The position numbers were made by a program, and so were the translations under genes. The notes under the pieces were generated by a model. That model was not told the origin of the DNA. It did no database searches and worked only from the letters and a program-made list of their open reading frames with translations. A stretch of 64,000 nucleotides of DNA, from the NCBI GenBank assembly GCA_018296165.2, contig JACKQL020000027.1, positions 434,001-498,000 on the forward strand. The letters run 5' to 3'. Of the stretch, positions 1-11,060 are shown piece after piece; within the stretch, counting starts at the first letter, position 1; each line of letters starts with the position of its first letter. This DNA comes from Termitomyces sp. T153. Lineage: Eukaryota; Basidiomycota; Agaricomycetes; Agaricales; Lyophyllaceae.

Positions 1-1084
1 GTGAATTTGTTCCAGAACTATTACCACCAGAAACTTTCCCATAGTGCTGATTGGCTACTGGAAACCTACAATTGTAGTATGGGCATATATAGCTGGACAG
101 TACTATCAAAGAAAGACTTGCCAGACCCCAAATATCTGGTGGTTGGTGGTACATGCACATTGAAGAGCATAAGGAGGAAGCAAATGAGGGAAGAAGAAAT
201 GGACCACACCAGATATCTTTGGTGGATATGCCACCACTCCTGACCAACACACCCAACAAACCAAAGATGCCATCAGGCAGATCCAGAGAAAGACAGGCAA
301 AATCAGCCATCACAGATACATCAGAAGAAGACATGGAGATGGAGATTTATATGGAACACCCAAGAGAGATTCTGATAAATGAGAACATGGTCATCAAACT
401 GCTAGAATCTACCACAGATGTACTCCCAAGCTTTTTAGACCATGTGATCTGGAGTGACCACAGGAACAATCTTGTGTGGTCCATTGTCCACAAGCTAAGA
501 TTGATTAAGCCCACAATGGACAAAGCTGACTCTGGCTAATAGAAACCATGATCTAGACAGAATAGTTGCAACATTGGAAAAATTGACCAAAGAGGTGAAA
601 TCACTCTTGTTGAGGGTAGATGCCAGACAGACCAATGAAGGGAAGGCTGAAACCAACTCTGAAATGTACTCCAAGGCCAACACCATACACATGACTGGAC
701 CTATTTACAAGCCCACTCTTGCAATAATACAATGTTCTCTGAAACCAGTAAAACAGACATCACCATACCATGCTCCACCACCCAAGAATCTCATGCATTG
801 TCATTGCAAGCAGAACAGAATTTGACTAGAAAGTGCTACATTCTAGAGCCATTGTCACATTTATAACAATGCCCTCACAGGAAGAGAGGACTTGCAACAT
901 ATCAAGGTTGTATCAGCCCACTATAATGTCAGAACCTCATACTCTATGGGAACTGAACTTCTCAAACACACACATGCATTCATTCATATTTTTGCAGTAC
1001 TACAGAACACCCTAGAGCTGATCACAGACAACTTGAGGTACAAAGTATGGATAGATGGTGTGTGGAGAGGAGAAACAGGTATGG
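1..1084 (+). pseudogene. LINE ORF1, N-terminal part (decayed)
   Basis: From about 500 to 1084 short plus-strand open stretches resemble the nucleic-acid-binding ORF1 of basidiomycete Tad-like LINEs. There is a Lys/Glu-rich helical stretch near 574-660. Farther on comes a segment ending in residues like YKVWIDGVWRGETG, comparable to the conserved 'V-x-W-S-K-x-L-I-N-G-V-P-T-G' block of this protein type. Frame shifts and stops interrupt it. The reading frame resumes at 1723 after a 0.6-kb insertion. Positions 1-499 are equally CpG-poor and contain only short ORFs that I do not recognise; they may be the 5' part of the same element. The assignment rests on remembered family features, not on a search. 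Confidence 0.4.
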
Positions 1085-1718
1085 TGATAAGACCCTATTC
1101 TTGCTAAGCACCAATTTCCATTATTTTCTATGTTTTGGCAACTTCCAGATTTACCAGTTTTTATGTGATGCAATGGTCAAATGACCTTGTCATGTGTGGC
1201 CTAGATTCTCAGCCCATCAGATGACTTTCCTTTATGATGACTAGCAACCTCTAGTGACCTCTTAGCAAAGTTGCCAATTTCTTTTCACTCCAGATCTAAG
1301 TCTTGCAACTTGAAAGCCTCTTCTTTTGCTCTAACATTTGCTTTAACAAGTTAACATCCTTGTTGTTTTTGTTTTGCTAGCCATCTTTGAGTACTATTTT
1401 GTCAAGTCTATGTTTAGTGCTAGCACCTACAGCTAGACTCAGTTCATTATTGTCCTATTCACTGTGTCTCTTTAGTCCTGCTCTGCTAGCAACATTTATA
1501 CTAGAAACCTCATATCCACTCTAGCTGGGTTTACCTGCAGAGTCTCCTCTTCTTGCTACACTTTTCTACTGACCTTGCACTAGCAACTTAGCACCACTTT
1601 TACTATACCAGGTCCTCTGGGACCTAGCTTGGCTTGCACCCTCATTTTCTATAGTTTATTTGTACTCTACTCACAAGGCTACTAGTTGTTGTTTCCTCTG
1701 CATGGCAGCTGGGTAGCA
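1085..1718. repeat. candidate solo LTR inside LINE ORF1
   Basis: This 634-bp block without coding potential separates two parts of the LINE ORF1. It starts with TGATAAGACC, ends with GGGTAGCA and is flanked on both sides by ATGG (1081-1084 and 1719-1722). TG...CA ends plus a short target duplication fit a solo LTR. The duplication is only 4 bp and the interior has no second copy in the window, so the boundaries are tentative. Confidence 0.4.
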
Positions 1719-1722
1719 ATGG

Positions 1723-2218
1723 ATGTCATCAGCAGTGCACATGCTGGAAGAGCTACTGGAAGAAATGGAATGAGCCAACCCAATCATGAAGTCTGTCAGG
1801 CTGATATCCAATCTGAAGTGGATTGGCTCAGTTGAGGATCTCAAATATCAAGATCTTTCATTTATTGTTCTGGAATTCAGCATAGAGGATGGTGCTATGT
1901 GAATGCTGAAAAAACAGAACTTTGCCTTGTATTTGAAGTGGTGCAAGCATGCAGACAAACCTCCAGTATTGCAGTGCCAGAATTACTAGACCTTTGACAT
2001 CCATGCCTCCTAATGCAGGACAGGCTCTAAATGCAGGATCTGTGCAGATGGACACATAGAGAAACAACACCCCAAAGATGTAGATATGGATGAATCTGAC
2101 CACTGCCCAAAGATCAGATGCACAAATTGTGGAGACAAACACCATGCCATGACCAGGACATGCCTGGGATGCATTAGAGCCATTGGCACTGCCAGGGGAA
2201 AGGAGACAAGAAAGACAC
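1723..2218 (+). pseudogene. LINE ORF1, C-terminal zinc-knuckle part
   Basis: This continues the LINE ORF1. Around 2028-2075 the frame reads C-R-I-C-A-D-G-H-I-E-K-Q-H. Around 2107-2165 it reads C-T-N-C-G-D-K-H-H followed by T-C-L-G-C. These are the Cys/His knuckles usually found at the ORF1 C-terminus of Tad/Jockey-like LINEs, which package the element RNA. Stops and frameshifts show that it is dead. The tail (I-G-T-A-R-G-K-E) runs directly into a TA-flanked DNA element inserted at 2219-2220. Confidence 0.6.
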
Positions 2219-2220
2219 TA

Positions 2221-2865
2221 CAGTCAAACCTCTCATAACTGATGACCCTTGTAACCAATAACCCCTTCAATCTGATGGGTTTTTGGCATCCACCAACTTG
2301 GTTCACAGGGAAATTTGATAACCCTCTGATACCTGATATTCAATGGGTCTCAGGAAGGGTCATAACTGATAATTTGCCCAAAAAGTGTGGATTTTCATCA
2401 TAATTAATCAGTTTCTTCTAAGTATATGATGGAAGAATCACTGTATTATTGACATACCATTGTAATTTTAATGGAAAATTGAGAAAAAAAAAGATACAAC
2501 AATGGGTTTCAGCTCACATAACTTTGATAACATGTGCAGAGCCTGATGTCATATTTCCCACAGTTCATTTCTGGTAAATTTGCAGTCCTAGCAATTGGAA
2601 TCCTTAGACTTGTTCTCTTTGGATTTCCTTCTGCCAGATATGTACTTAGTTTCTGCTGTGCCACTACTGTTAATAGACTTACTCTTAACAAATATTTCAC
2701 TAAAAATTCAAATAGTCTTTAGCAGTGATGTATATAATGTCTACTTATACTAAAAGGAAGCATTAGAAGAAACTCTACAATGACCACTCTTATACCCAAT
2801 ACTCCCTAATAATTGATACTTTTTGGCTTCCACAGAGGGGCCATCAGTTATGAGAGGTTTGACTG
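2221..2865. mobile_element. Tc1/mariner-like miniature TIR element
   Basis: This 645-bp non-coding element is bounded by TA dinucleotides (2219-2220 and 2866-2867). It has perfect inverted ends of about 24 bp beginning CAGTCAAACCTCTCATAACT. TA target duplication plus CAGT-type ends are hallmarks of the Tc1/mariner-pogo superfamily. No transposase is encoded, so it would be non-autonomous (MITE-like). A longer copy lies in inverse orientation at 42402-43552. Positions 2598-2640 of this copy match an LTR segment of the gypsy elements on the right side of the window. Confidence 0.85.
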
Positions 2866-2867
2866 TA

Positions 2868-3500
2868 AATGGAATGGCCCACAAGACAGACCAAATAAAG
2901 AAGACAGAAACAAGGCCCATTCACTATGGTAAAGGCAAAACCCCACCAAAAACAGATCACCACCACCTACAAGAACAAGGAGCCTACATGCACTTCCTTG
3001 AAAAAAAATGGCCACAAGAATGCTCCAAACACAGGTGAATCAGATGAGTCTTCAACCCATGCCAACTAAATCCATCCAAATTATACAACTGAATGCTAAT
3101 CACAGCAAATTAGTCTGCCACACAGTACTCAACATGTTTATAGAAGATTTTGATGTGATACTCCTTACAGAACCATCATGGGACAGGAATAGAGGGAACC
3201 AAGTAGGCCCAGTAGCCTGCACTGGCTGGACTCTAATCCTTTCAGTATTACAACATCTCTTACCTTTAAGAGATGACAAGAGTAGTGAAAAATAAAAGAG
3301 AACCCAGTATACCCAAAGAGCTGAAAACTATAAGCTATGCTAAAAACTGTAGGCAAAAAATGGTACCCACCTCACAAACAGCAATATCCCCAAAGAAAAT
3401 CCTCAAAAAAACAAACCTAGGAAGCTGGAAGATAGAAATGGCAAGGACAAGACAAGTTAGTGATCAAAAAAGGATAAAACTGACAGCTGAGCTTGACTAA
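2868..3500 (+). pseudogene. LINE ORF1 tail and start of ORF2 endonuclease
   Basis: After the DNA element the LINE resumes with a basic stretch (2868-3037). At 3008-3270 follows the start of an exonuclease-endonuclease-phosphatase domain. The frame reads I-Q-L-N-A-N-H-S-K, then D-F-D-V-I-L-L-T-E-P-S-W-D, the 'QLN-N' and 'TEPS' motifs with which LINE ORF2 endonucleases open. The domain breaks off near 3290. The rest to 3500 is a Lys/Arg/Pro-rich ORF of unclear origin. No reverse transcriptase follows, so this copy is truncated. Confidence 0.65.
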
Positions 3501-4079
3501 CAGAGTGGTGGCACCAGTGCAGGTTTGTTATTCCATAACTGACAAAAAGAATAAGGCAATTGGTTCTTGACAACCTCCACTCCATCATCATACAAACTGC
3601 CCATCCCACACAACCCCCACAAATGCTGACACAACTCTGTGAAGGGTCAGTAGGAAAAGAATGGCAGAAGAGAGGGTTGGAGAAACTGCAAGAAATTGGG
3701 GAAAGCCAAACCTTGCCATCATGTGGGATGGCTGAAAATCATCAGCATCAGGCAAGGAATGACTGGAATGACAACAGAAGCATGTGGGGGACATTGTGGT
3801 CTATGCACAGAGACAACAGTATAAAGGGGAGGGGGAATGTTTGAGATAGGGCAAGCAAAGTTTGGCATGCAGCTCAGAATTCCCAAGAAGCAGGCCAACA
3901 ATGTAGATTAAGCTTCATTTTTGGGTTTTATTTGATAATTGAACCTATCTTATTTGTTTGACCCTTTATTTTGAACTTGAGGTAGAAAGAAGTCTTGCTA
4001 AAAGGGATGAACTGATGTCAGTGTTAGTAAACACTAAAAATACAGCAAATCCCAATGAAGGGCAGTAGCCCAACTCTAA
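3501..4079. other. unassigned CpG-poor spacer
   Basis: Only short ORFs in CpG-depleted sequence are seen. It lies between the truncated LINE and a gypsy fragment and probably consists of degraded ends of one or both. I see no terminal repeats or protein motif. Confidence 0.4.
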
Positions 4080-6104
4080 GGATCTTTAGAGGGCTCAACA
4101 AAGGTGCTAGGAATAGAGACCACCTTACAAAGGATACCTAGGGCACCTGAGAGACCAGCTAAAATCTCTTGAAGAACAAAATCAACTCTGCCAGTGCAGA
4201 ATAATGTTGAACCAAAATTGAAAACTGACTTTTCAAAAAGGTACTGGCACTCAATGGGAACAGGAGAAATCCAGTGCATGTGACAGGAAAAGATCCTCCT
4301 CAAGTATATAGAAAAGAGATAGAAAAAGCAATAGATAAAATATGGGGGACAGCTGTTCTACTAACAGCTGGGGAACTTATGGGAGGTGGCACCTGACCTG
4401 AAAAATGCAATAGTACACAAGTGAACTTACAAGCAGACTGCAGGGTCTAGTCTTGCCAACTTCGGAGTCCCTAAAGTAGCAGTCCAGGAACAGGTAGTCA
4501 TATTAGAGAAGGAACCAAGTCATGCCAATGTTAATGATTTGCCAATGGCAACTTATTTCATTGTTGATGAATTTCAGCTGGGGTTGTCTCCAGGAGCAGT
4601 AGTACATTAAGATTGTGTTGCTATCTACCTGGAAAATATTCTCTAGATAGAAGCTAGTTGTAGTTTATATAGCTAGAGACTTACAAGTTCTAAGATTGTT
4701 GAATCCTGGTTAACCACAAAGGAAGATAGTGGATCTCAAATAGTTTGCATGGCCTTAACAGAAGCTTTGAGGGTGGGATTGACTTGGGATCCTGACATAA
4801 GGTTGCACATAGAAAGTGCCAATAAGCAGTGAATGAGTCAATGGGTTTAACTTGCAATGTGCCATTCACCTTTGCAGCAATATTCACTGTGCATCTGCAA
4901 GTCCATATCTTTAAGAAGCCTGCTTACACTGTATTGCTAGGCAGACTATTTGATACCTTGACAGAAAGCAATATCCAGAATCTGCAGGATGGGAGTGATA
5001 TCATCACTATCTGGGATCCTAAAACCCAATGCAGGACAGCTTTGCCCACTATGAAAAGGGGGAAAGTATTATAAGCAGAGCCTGTTGAGGAAGAGGAGAC
5101 AAAATAGGGAGCGATAGCTGTGAGTTTTAAATAGACAAAGAATGGGGAGGTAGTGCTTACTGGTTATGCTATCCAAGATAGTGGATTTAGTAAAGATGAC
5201 TTAAGGGATGTATACTTGCATGCCTTTGCTACTATTAAGGAATGTAAGGGGAAGGATAAGATACTGTCTGCTTATCTGAATGGACAGTTGTCATAGAATT
5301 GAAAGGTTTTCCACAGCAGCATGGGAACCTAGGGTCAGAAGTAGATGTGGGGAAGACAGCCCAAGTATTTGGTAAATACAGACCAGTAGTCAGAAAGGTG
5401 AAATCAGTTTTGGGAACCTCTCTTGAAGAGTTTAGAATAAAGAGACATACATACTATTGGGGATCCTCTAGCAGATATGCCACAGTTGAGTACAAGCCCA
5501 CCAGAGCTTACACTGACTTGAGAGGTATACTGCAGAGTGCAAGAAGATTGTTGATTAAGCTCATATGGCTAGAGGAGAAGAAGTTAGTACATCATTTGAT
5601 GATGTTACAGAATGAGGCTTTTGCATGGGATGATTCACAAAGGGGAAGACTCAAAGAAGAGTACTTTTCACCAGTAGTCATGCCTGTAGTACCACACACA
5701 CTATGGGTATTGAAGAATATTCTGAAGGCTCCTGAACTCCACAATAAAATTTACAAAATGATCAAACAGAAAATTGAAGCAGGAGTCTATGAGCCATCAA
5801 ATCCTCCTTAACATTTTTGATGGTTCACTGTGCTAAAGAAGGATGGAGAAAGTCTTCACATAGTACCTAGTTTGGAACCTTTAAACAAGGCAACAATTGC
5901 CCACTCAAGATTGCTACCAGCAACTGAGGAGTTGGCTGGTCATTTTGCTGGTTGTGCTTGTAGTGGGATCTTTGATCTCTATGTTGGATATGATGAGAAG
6001 GTCTTGGCTGTAAAATCTAGAGATCACACTACATTGCAAACTCCTTTTGGTGCTTTGAGATTGGTCACACTCCCTATCAGCTGGACTAATTTGGTGCCTA
6101 TTAT
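4080..6104 (+). mobile_element. Ty3/gypsy fragment: protease to reverse transcriptase
   Basis: This is a plus-strand gypsy pol piece. At 4310-4430 is a linker reading Y-R-K-E-I-E-K-A-I-D-K, typical of the region before the protease. At 4829-5074 is the retropepsin C-terminal half (N-V-P-F-T-F, then V-L-L-G-R-L-F-D-T-L-T-E). At 5299-5811 is the RT N-terminal domain ending A-G-V-Y-E-P-S-N-P-P. At 5830-6104 the RT fingers/palm follow (V-L-K-K-D-G, L-E-P-L-N, then D-L-Y-V-G-Y-D-E and T-P-F-G-A-L-R-L-V-T-L-P). It stops at the palm before the YxDD motif, where unrelated sequence begins at 6105. Frameshifts occur near 5815. The family differs from the minus-strand gypsy elements elsewhere in the window. 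Confidence 0.8.
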
Positions 6105-6640
6105 AAAGGGACAATCCACCCCATGGGTAAACCCAGCTAGAGCAAGCTGTTGCAGGCACTGAGCAAGACTCAAGAGGGCATGGAGGCAGCCAAGAGTTGT
6201 GCAGAGGGCAAGCTAAGCTAGGACAATGCTGGAGGATCTTATAGTCATGCTAGTGAATAAACCCAGAAGCAATGCTATTGTCCAGACTGGGGATATCCTA
6301 TCCCCCAGGTCCACCTAAATACTACAATGCTACTAAATGACTAAGTACCTATGACTGAGCTGGAAGCTGCTGACTACAGCCCATATGACAAAGTAGAGGC
6401 CAATGACTATGAACTATTGACTAATTGGTCTGGTAGTAGAAGGATCAATGATCAACAATATTATACCATGTACCAGGTACAATATACCCATTGGGTATGA
6501 GAGCCAAGACAGTGAGGGAGTAAGGGGCCAGGCAGTCTGGAGGTTGGCTAGATAGAGGTGCCAATCCTAATGGACTAAGCTAGGCAAGGGTGGGACAGTC
6601 CAAAGACCAGTCCCCTTACACTTATCTTTCATGATGATAT
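6105..6640. other. unassigned repeat-like sequence
   Basis: Non-coding, CpG-poor sequence joins the broken gypsy RT on the left to the truncated 3' side of the next gypsy element. I see no ORF, TIR or LTR partner inside the window. Confidence 0.4.
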
Positions 6641-9600
6641 TACTTGTCTGACTGGCCCAGATCTCTGCCACTGTAGGAGAAGAGGCAGAGCATTGTAGCA
6701 TAGATTCTATCACCTTACTCAATAGTCTTGTCTGGAGTCTCAGGGTCTAGAGTACTGGCAGATTCCTCCTCCTGTTTGTCTTCTTCCTGAGGTTCACACT
6801 GGACACTTTGGACATCCTTGTAGGGGGCCTCTCTATGAGGGAATGCCAGAGGGGGGGATCCAGGAGGTCAAGATCAGCATAAGGAAGATGCCCAGCACAA
6901 CAGGCACACATGGTGGCATGCTTGTGAACCTTTGCTCCATGCTCCTTGTGGGCTTCCTCTGCACAAGTCATGCAACAACAAGGACAGCAACTCATTTCTT
7001 AGTCCAGTCAATCTCAAGGTTATGTTTGCATAACCAGATGAACTCCAGGATCATGTCTTGCTTCCCAAACTAGTAACAGTAAAAGCAGCTCACTCAGAGT
7101 GGTTCTGGTAACAAAGAACCAGGTCTACCACAGAGTGAATAGAGTCAGCTTCCATTGAGCATGCCATCAACATTGTACACAGGGATAGGACAAGAGAGGA
7201 GGCAAGTGATGAGACAATGTCATTGCACATAGTTTGTGCTGAGAAAGAGGTCTGTTGTCCCACTGTCAAGCAGAGCAACAACACTTTGGCTTTGCTGGGT
7301 GTCCATTGTCTCAATTTCTACCTATAGCTTCAAGGAGTTGGTGGAAGGAGTGGAAGCAACAATGTAGGGACAGGGAGGATGATGTTCCTATACAGGACCT
7401 GAGAGCATGAGTTAGGAGGTGTATTCCCAGCTGAGACTTTAGCTGGGAGGAGGCTTTGTACATCTGAGGGGGGGCTTATTGCTATGGGCATAGTATCAAG
7501 GACAGCAACAGATATATTTGATGCTATGGACAGGGGAGCAAAACAATTAGCACTAGGCAATGGGGGCATACAGGTCATCTGTTGCCTGTTTATAGATCCT
7601 CTTCCAACTCTACAGGCACAACCCTGACTCATTGGTGACCTCAATGGAGGAAGCAGCTATGAGAACACTAGGAGAGGGGGCTCCTGTTGTATCCCAAGCT
7701 GCCAGGAGTTGAATGAGCAGCTCTTCTTGCTCCAATGTAGAGAGGCAGCACATTTCCAGCTCTTGAGAACAGTGACAAGCAAAGTGGCCAGCCTTTCCCT
7801 TTCCACAGCATCAACACAACAGAGGACTAGAGGATTGCTGACAGGAGGTGTCAACATCCATAGGGACTCCCTGGGATAGGGAATGCATAGCGGCTGGTAC
7901 AAGAGCACAGAAAGGAGCAACATGAGATGGAGCAGGAGGAGTTGCACCTGCTTGTGGAGCCACTGGAGCATGCATGGAAGGGGAGACTTGGAAGGTAAAC
8001 CCACCACAAGTAAAGGAAGTGTGTGTGGTAGTAGTGAAGTGCTGTGTCCATTGCAGCTCACACTGCAGCTCCATCAGCTGCCACTGTCAGGTTCCACTGA
8101 CCACGGGGGCTCAGCTACACTGGGCAAGTCCTTACTAGGTGGACGTGATTCCCTGCACTGACAACCAGGCACTCAGAGGTGTTCCAAACATTGGGGACTT
8201 GTGAGGATAGTTAGTGGAGATTGATCCAAGCAAGTCTGGGGAGGTCCAGAGGAGTAGAGAATGAGTTGCGGGGATGGGGGATGGGCTTGGCAGGGTTCAG
8301 GCATAAGTCTGTGTGTGAGTATTGTGGGTGCGGAGGAGGCGGAGGCTACGCAGATGACAGGAGCAGAGCCAGAGTTCTGACAGGGGATCAACAGGGATTG
8401 ATGGGGCTTGGAGGCGAGCATGTAGCAGGGTCCAGGGTTGGTAAAGAGTGTTGGAGGTTCATAATTGTAACTGCGGAGTTCATGAGGACGTTATGGTTGA
8501 GAGGACTTGAACACAATAGATAGAATCAAACAAGACAAGATGGAGTCAAATGAAATGAGATGAAGATGAGACAAGAATGAGAATAGATTCAGGCAGAGAC
8601 ATGGAATGATAACAAAAAGATAACAGAATAGAGATGAGATAAGACCGGGAGACTGAGAATAAGGAAAACAAGACATGGAACACAAAACATGAGAAGAACA
8701 ATCAGAAACACATCAGGTAAGGCAGGTAGGTAATCTCAAGACTAGAGTATGAGGAGCTACTCTACGTCTTATATACTGACTACTGAAGAGCTCCAGGAAT
8801 GTCGGCTGTGGTGGTGGGGCTTGGCAGAGCTTGATGGAGTTGACGGGTGTCAGTTACAACCAGAGGGCAGGCCACGTTGATATGTTGATGGGATCAATTG
8901 TTGACGTGGTCTGTTCTGGGGTTGTTGTGATACTCCAGGGTAAGTCAGGGGAGCCAGGGTGTCAAGTCAATGATGTGTAATGGGGTCAGGCATGGCAGGG
9001 GAGTGGTTCCAGGGGCTCAGGAAGTCCAGGGGAAGCACCGGCAGCTGTGGGGAAGATGTCGGAGTTGGCCAGGGGGCCATTGGAGTTAGCTGAAAATGTG
9101 TCGGAGTTAGCTGGAGTAGGCATGGAGTGCTGGGAAGTTCTGGGGGGGCAGGGGTTTGTTGGGCAATGTACAGGGGTCCAGGGAATGGGTCATGACAGCC
9201 ACTGCTCATGTGCCACTTTGTACCAGGTGTCAACATACACATTGTCCAGCCCTCAGCCATACTATTAATATGATTCATGAGAGAGGGGTGGAGTCTATTG
9301 TGGAAGGTTAGGCAAAGCTGCAGACCATCAGGATATCCAGCCTGCTTGACTAAGGCATGGAGCAAGTCAATGTACTCATCTAGTGACCACTTCCCTTGAC
9401 CATACTGGTTTTGGTCTCAAAGGGAAAGAGCTGCAGTCTTGGCAGGGTCAAGGGGAAAGGACTCAACTTGGAACTCCTTCTCAAACTCCAGCCAGCCAGT
9501 GAAACTCTCTACTCCTCTGGGGTATCAAAATGTGTAATGTGTATGTCAAGGCTTAGCCAGCCTTTATGTAGGAGAGGACCCAGGTGATTGTTGGGGCATC

Positions 9601-9892
9601 AAAGGCAAAGGCTTCACTGCTCAACTAGATATAGGTAACACAGGATTGAAGGAAACATTCCCCAACCTTACAGTCCCCATTGAATACATTAGGGAATGCA
9701 GGATGAGGAAGTTTGGAGCAGGAGGCTCAAAATGCCAAGCTAGGTGCAGAAGAGAACCTTCATACAGCTGCTGGTAGGAGCAAGGGGGAGGTGTTCTAGG
9801 AGGGCATGGAGAGAGAAGAACTGTAAGGTCAACCTCTGGAGGCTGTGGCTCAATCACACAACTGGCAGAGGTAGATCCAAAGTCCATTCAGC
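6640..9892 (-). mobile_element. Ty3/gypsy fragment, gag-protease side, split by a solo LTR
   Basis: Read on the minus strand, it starts with an LTR remnant (TGTAAGGTC at 9822, the same end as the LTRs at 45643, 57859 and 63082). The gag follows, with E-F-E-K-E-F-Q-V-E and L-V-K-Q-A-G-Y-P-D-G-L-Q-L-C-L-T-F around 9230-9500. After an inserted solo LTR, gag continues (7657-8094). A protease region near 7000-7314 shows V-D-L-V-L-C-Y-Q-N-H and L-G-K-Q-D-M-I-L. These motifs also occur in the large element at 45643-58226, so both belong to one family. The RT and integrase are missing and stops are frequent. This is a 5'-side relic. Confidence 0.8.
8095..9197. repeat. solo LTR (copy 1) with GCCAC target duplication
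   Basis: This 1103-bp block runs from TGTCAGGTTC to GGGTCATGACA. It is flanked by the 5-bp direct repeat GCCAC (8090-8094 and 9198-9202) and interrupts the gag of the surrounding gypsy relic. A second copy in the opposite orientation is at 44393-45571. It has no internal retroelement genes. The middle (8520-8680) is purine-rich with AAGA/GATGAGA-like repeats. CG dinucleotides are clearly more frequent here than in the surrounding DNA, which suggests a younger insertion. Confidence 0.88.
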
Positions 9893-10422
9893 ATCTACAA
9901 GAAGTTCTAGAGTTCTAGCTAAAGTCAACTTATTCCTGATCATCTCCAACTTTTCCTGCTCTCAATAGATATTTGACTACATCATGACAGCCTCTGGGAA
10001 AAGATGGTGGGTTTGATTTATTATACTAATGAAACCATTGGTGAAGAGAGTATTGAATATTGCTTTGAGATTAAAAAGGCTTGAGAAGGCAGTATTAATA
10101 TAGAATGTATAAAATTGATGGTCCTTTGTTAAGGGACTGGACCAAGGTTCTTAGTCACTACTATGACATATATGTATGTTTTGATAGATTGGATTGCTGA
10201 TAGCTGTAGGCTAGCTCTTGTTCCTGAGGATCCAGAGGCTTTCTGATTCAAAGAGTGTATAGTTTGTGATCAGGTGGTCATATGTCAGATATACTGGGTT
10301 GATGAAAACAGATGAGCAATGCTTGAATGGGATTATAGATATCTCATTACTGAGGTCACTTTCTAATTTCTTTCTCTTTAGTATATTTTGGTGTCAAAAA
10401 ATTGACAAACATGCTCTTTGAG
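9893..10422. other. CpG-poor sequence without recognised feature
   Basis: AT-rich, CpG-depleted sequence between the gypsy relic and the boundary satellite. No ORF above 75 codons and no repeat partner is seen in the window. Confidence 0.5.
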
Positions 10423-10715
10423 TTGCAAAGGCCTAACCTCCCTATGTTTGGTTAGGTCTGGATCTTAGCATCAAGTTGATGAAATGCAAAGACCTAACCA
10501 TGCATAGTGACATTGGGTCTGGATCCCAGATTGAGTTGACAAAATACAAAGACCTAACTGAACATAGTGAGTTTAGATCTGGATCTTAGATTGAGTTGAC
10601 AAAATACAAAGACCCAACTCAATGTAGGGAGGTTGGGTCTAGATCTTAGATTGGGTTGATGAAATGCAAAGACCTAACTGAACAAAGTGAGGTTGGGTCT
10701 GGGACTTAGCAAGAG
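10423..10715. repeat. 60-bp tandem repeat at the repeat/gene boundary
   Basis: Nearly five units with an exact 60-bp period carry the core GCAAAGACCTAACC...GGTCTGGATCTTAGATTGAG. Units at 10480, 10540, 10600 and 10660 differ by a few transitions. Each unit holds short inverted halves (GACCTAAC / GTTRGGTC) that could form a hairpin. CpG-normal, gene-bearing sequence starts some 25-90 bp to the right. Confidence 0.9.
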
Positions 10716-11060
10716 CTACAGGCCCATGCCAAAGGCATGGACCGTAGCTTGTAGAATATATGAGAAAGACGCTGACTAATTAGTGGCTATCGAGGATTGA
10801 CCACACTAATGATACGACAATATCGGGGATAAATAGAAAAAGTCTTTCATCTCAGAAAGCGGTCTACTGACAAATGTTTTTCCAGGAAAAATGGGAAATG
10901 ACAAGGCAAAAAATGCTCGTGACTGTAATGTATACCTATTATTATTGTCCATACGGGCTGGACACCTTGAGGAAAACGCCAAGACCACAGTCATTTAACC
11001 CGATGATATCTCCCAAGAGAGGTATCAACAGAAAAAGAAGCTTCGGGTCATCTACAAGAT
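10716..11060. other. 3' flank of the secreted-protein gene
   Basis: No gene seen. CG dinucleotides reappear here (from about 10740), marking entry into the gene island. It presumably holds the 3' UTR of the minus-strand gene to the right. Confidence 0.5.

Noticed and set aside
10423..10715. Regularly spaced repeats considered as a CRISPR array
   Set aside because: Units are contiguous 60-bp tandem repeats without unique spacers, in a eukaryotic genome.
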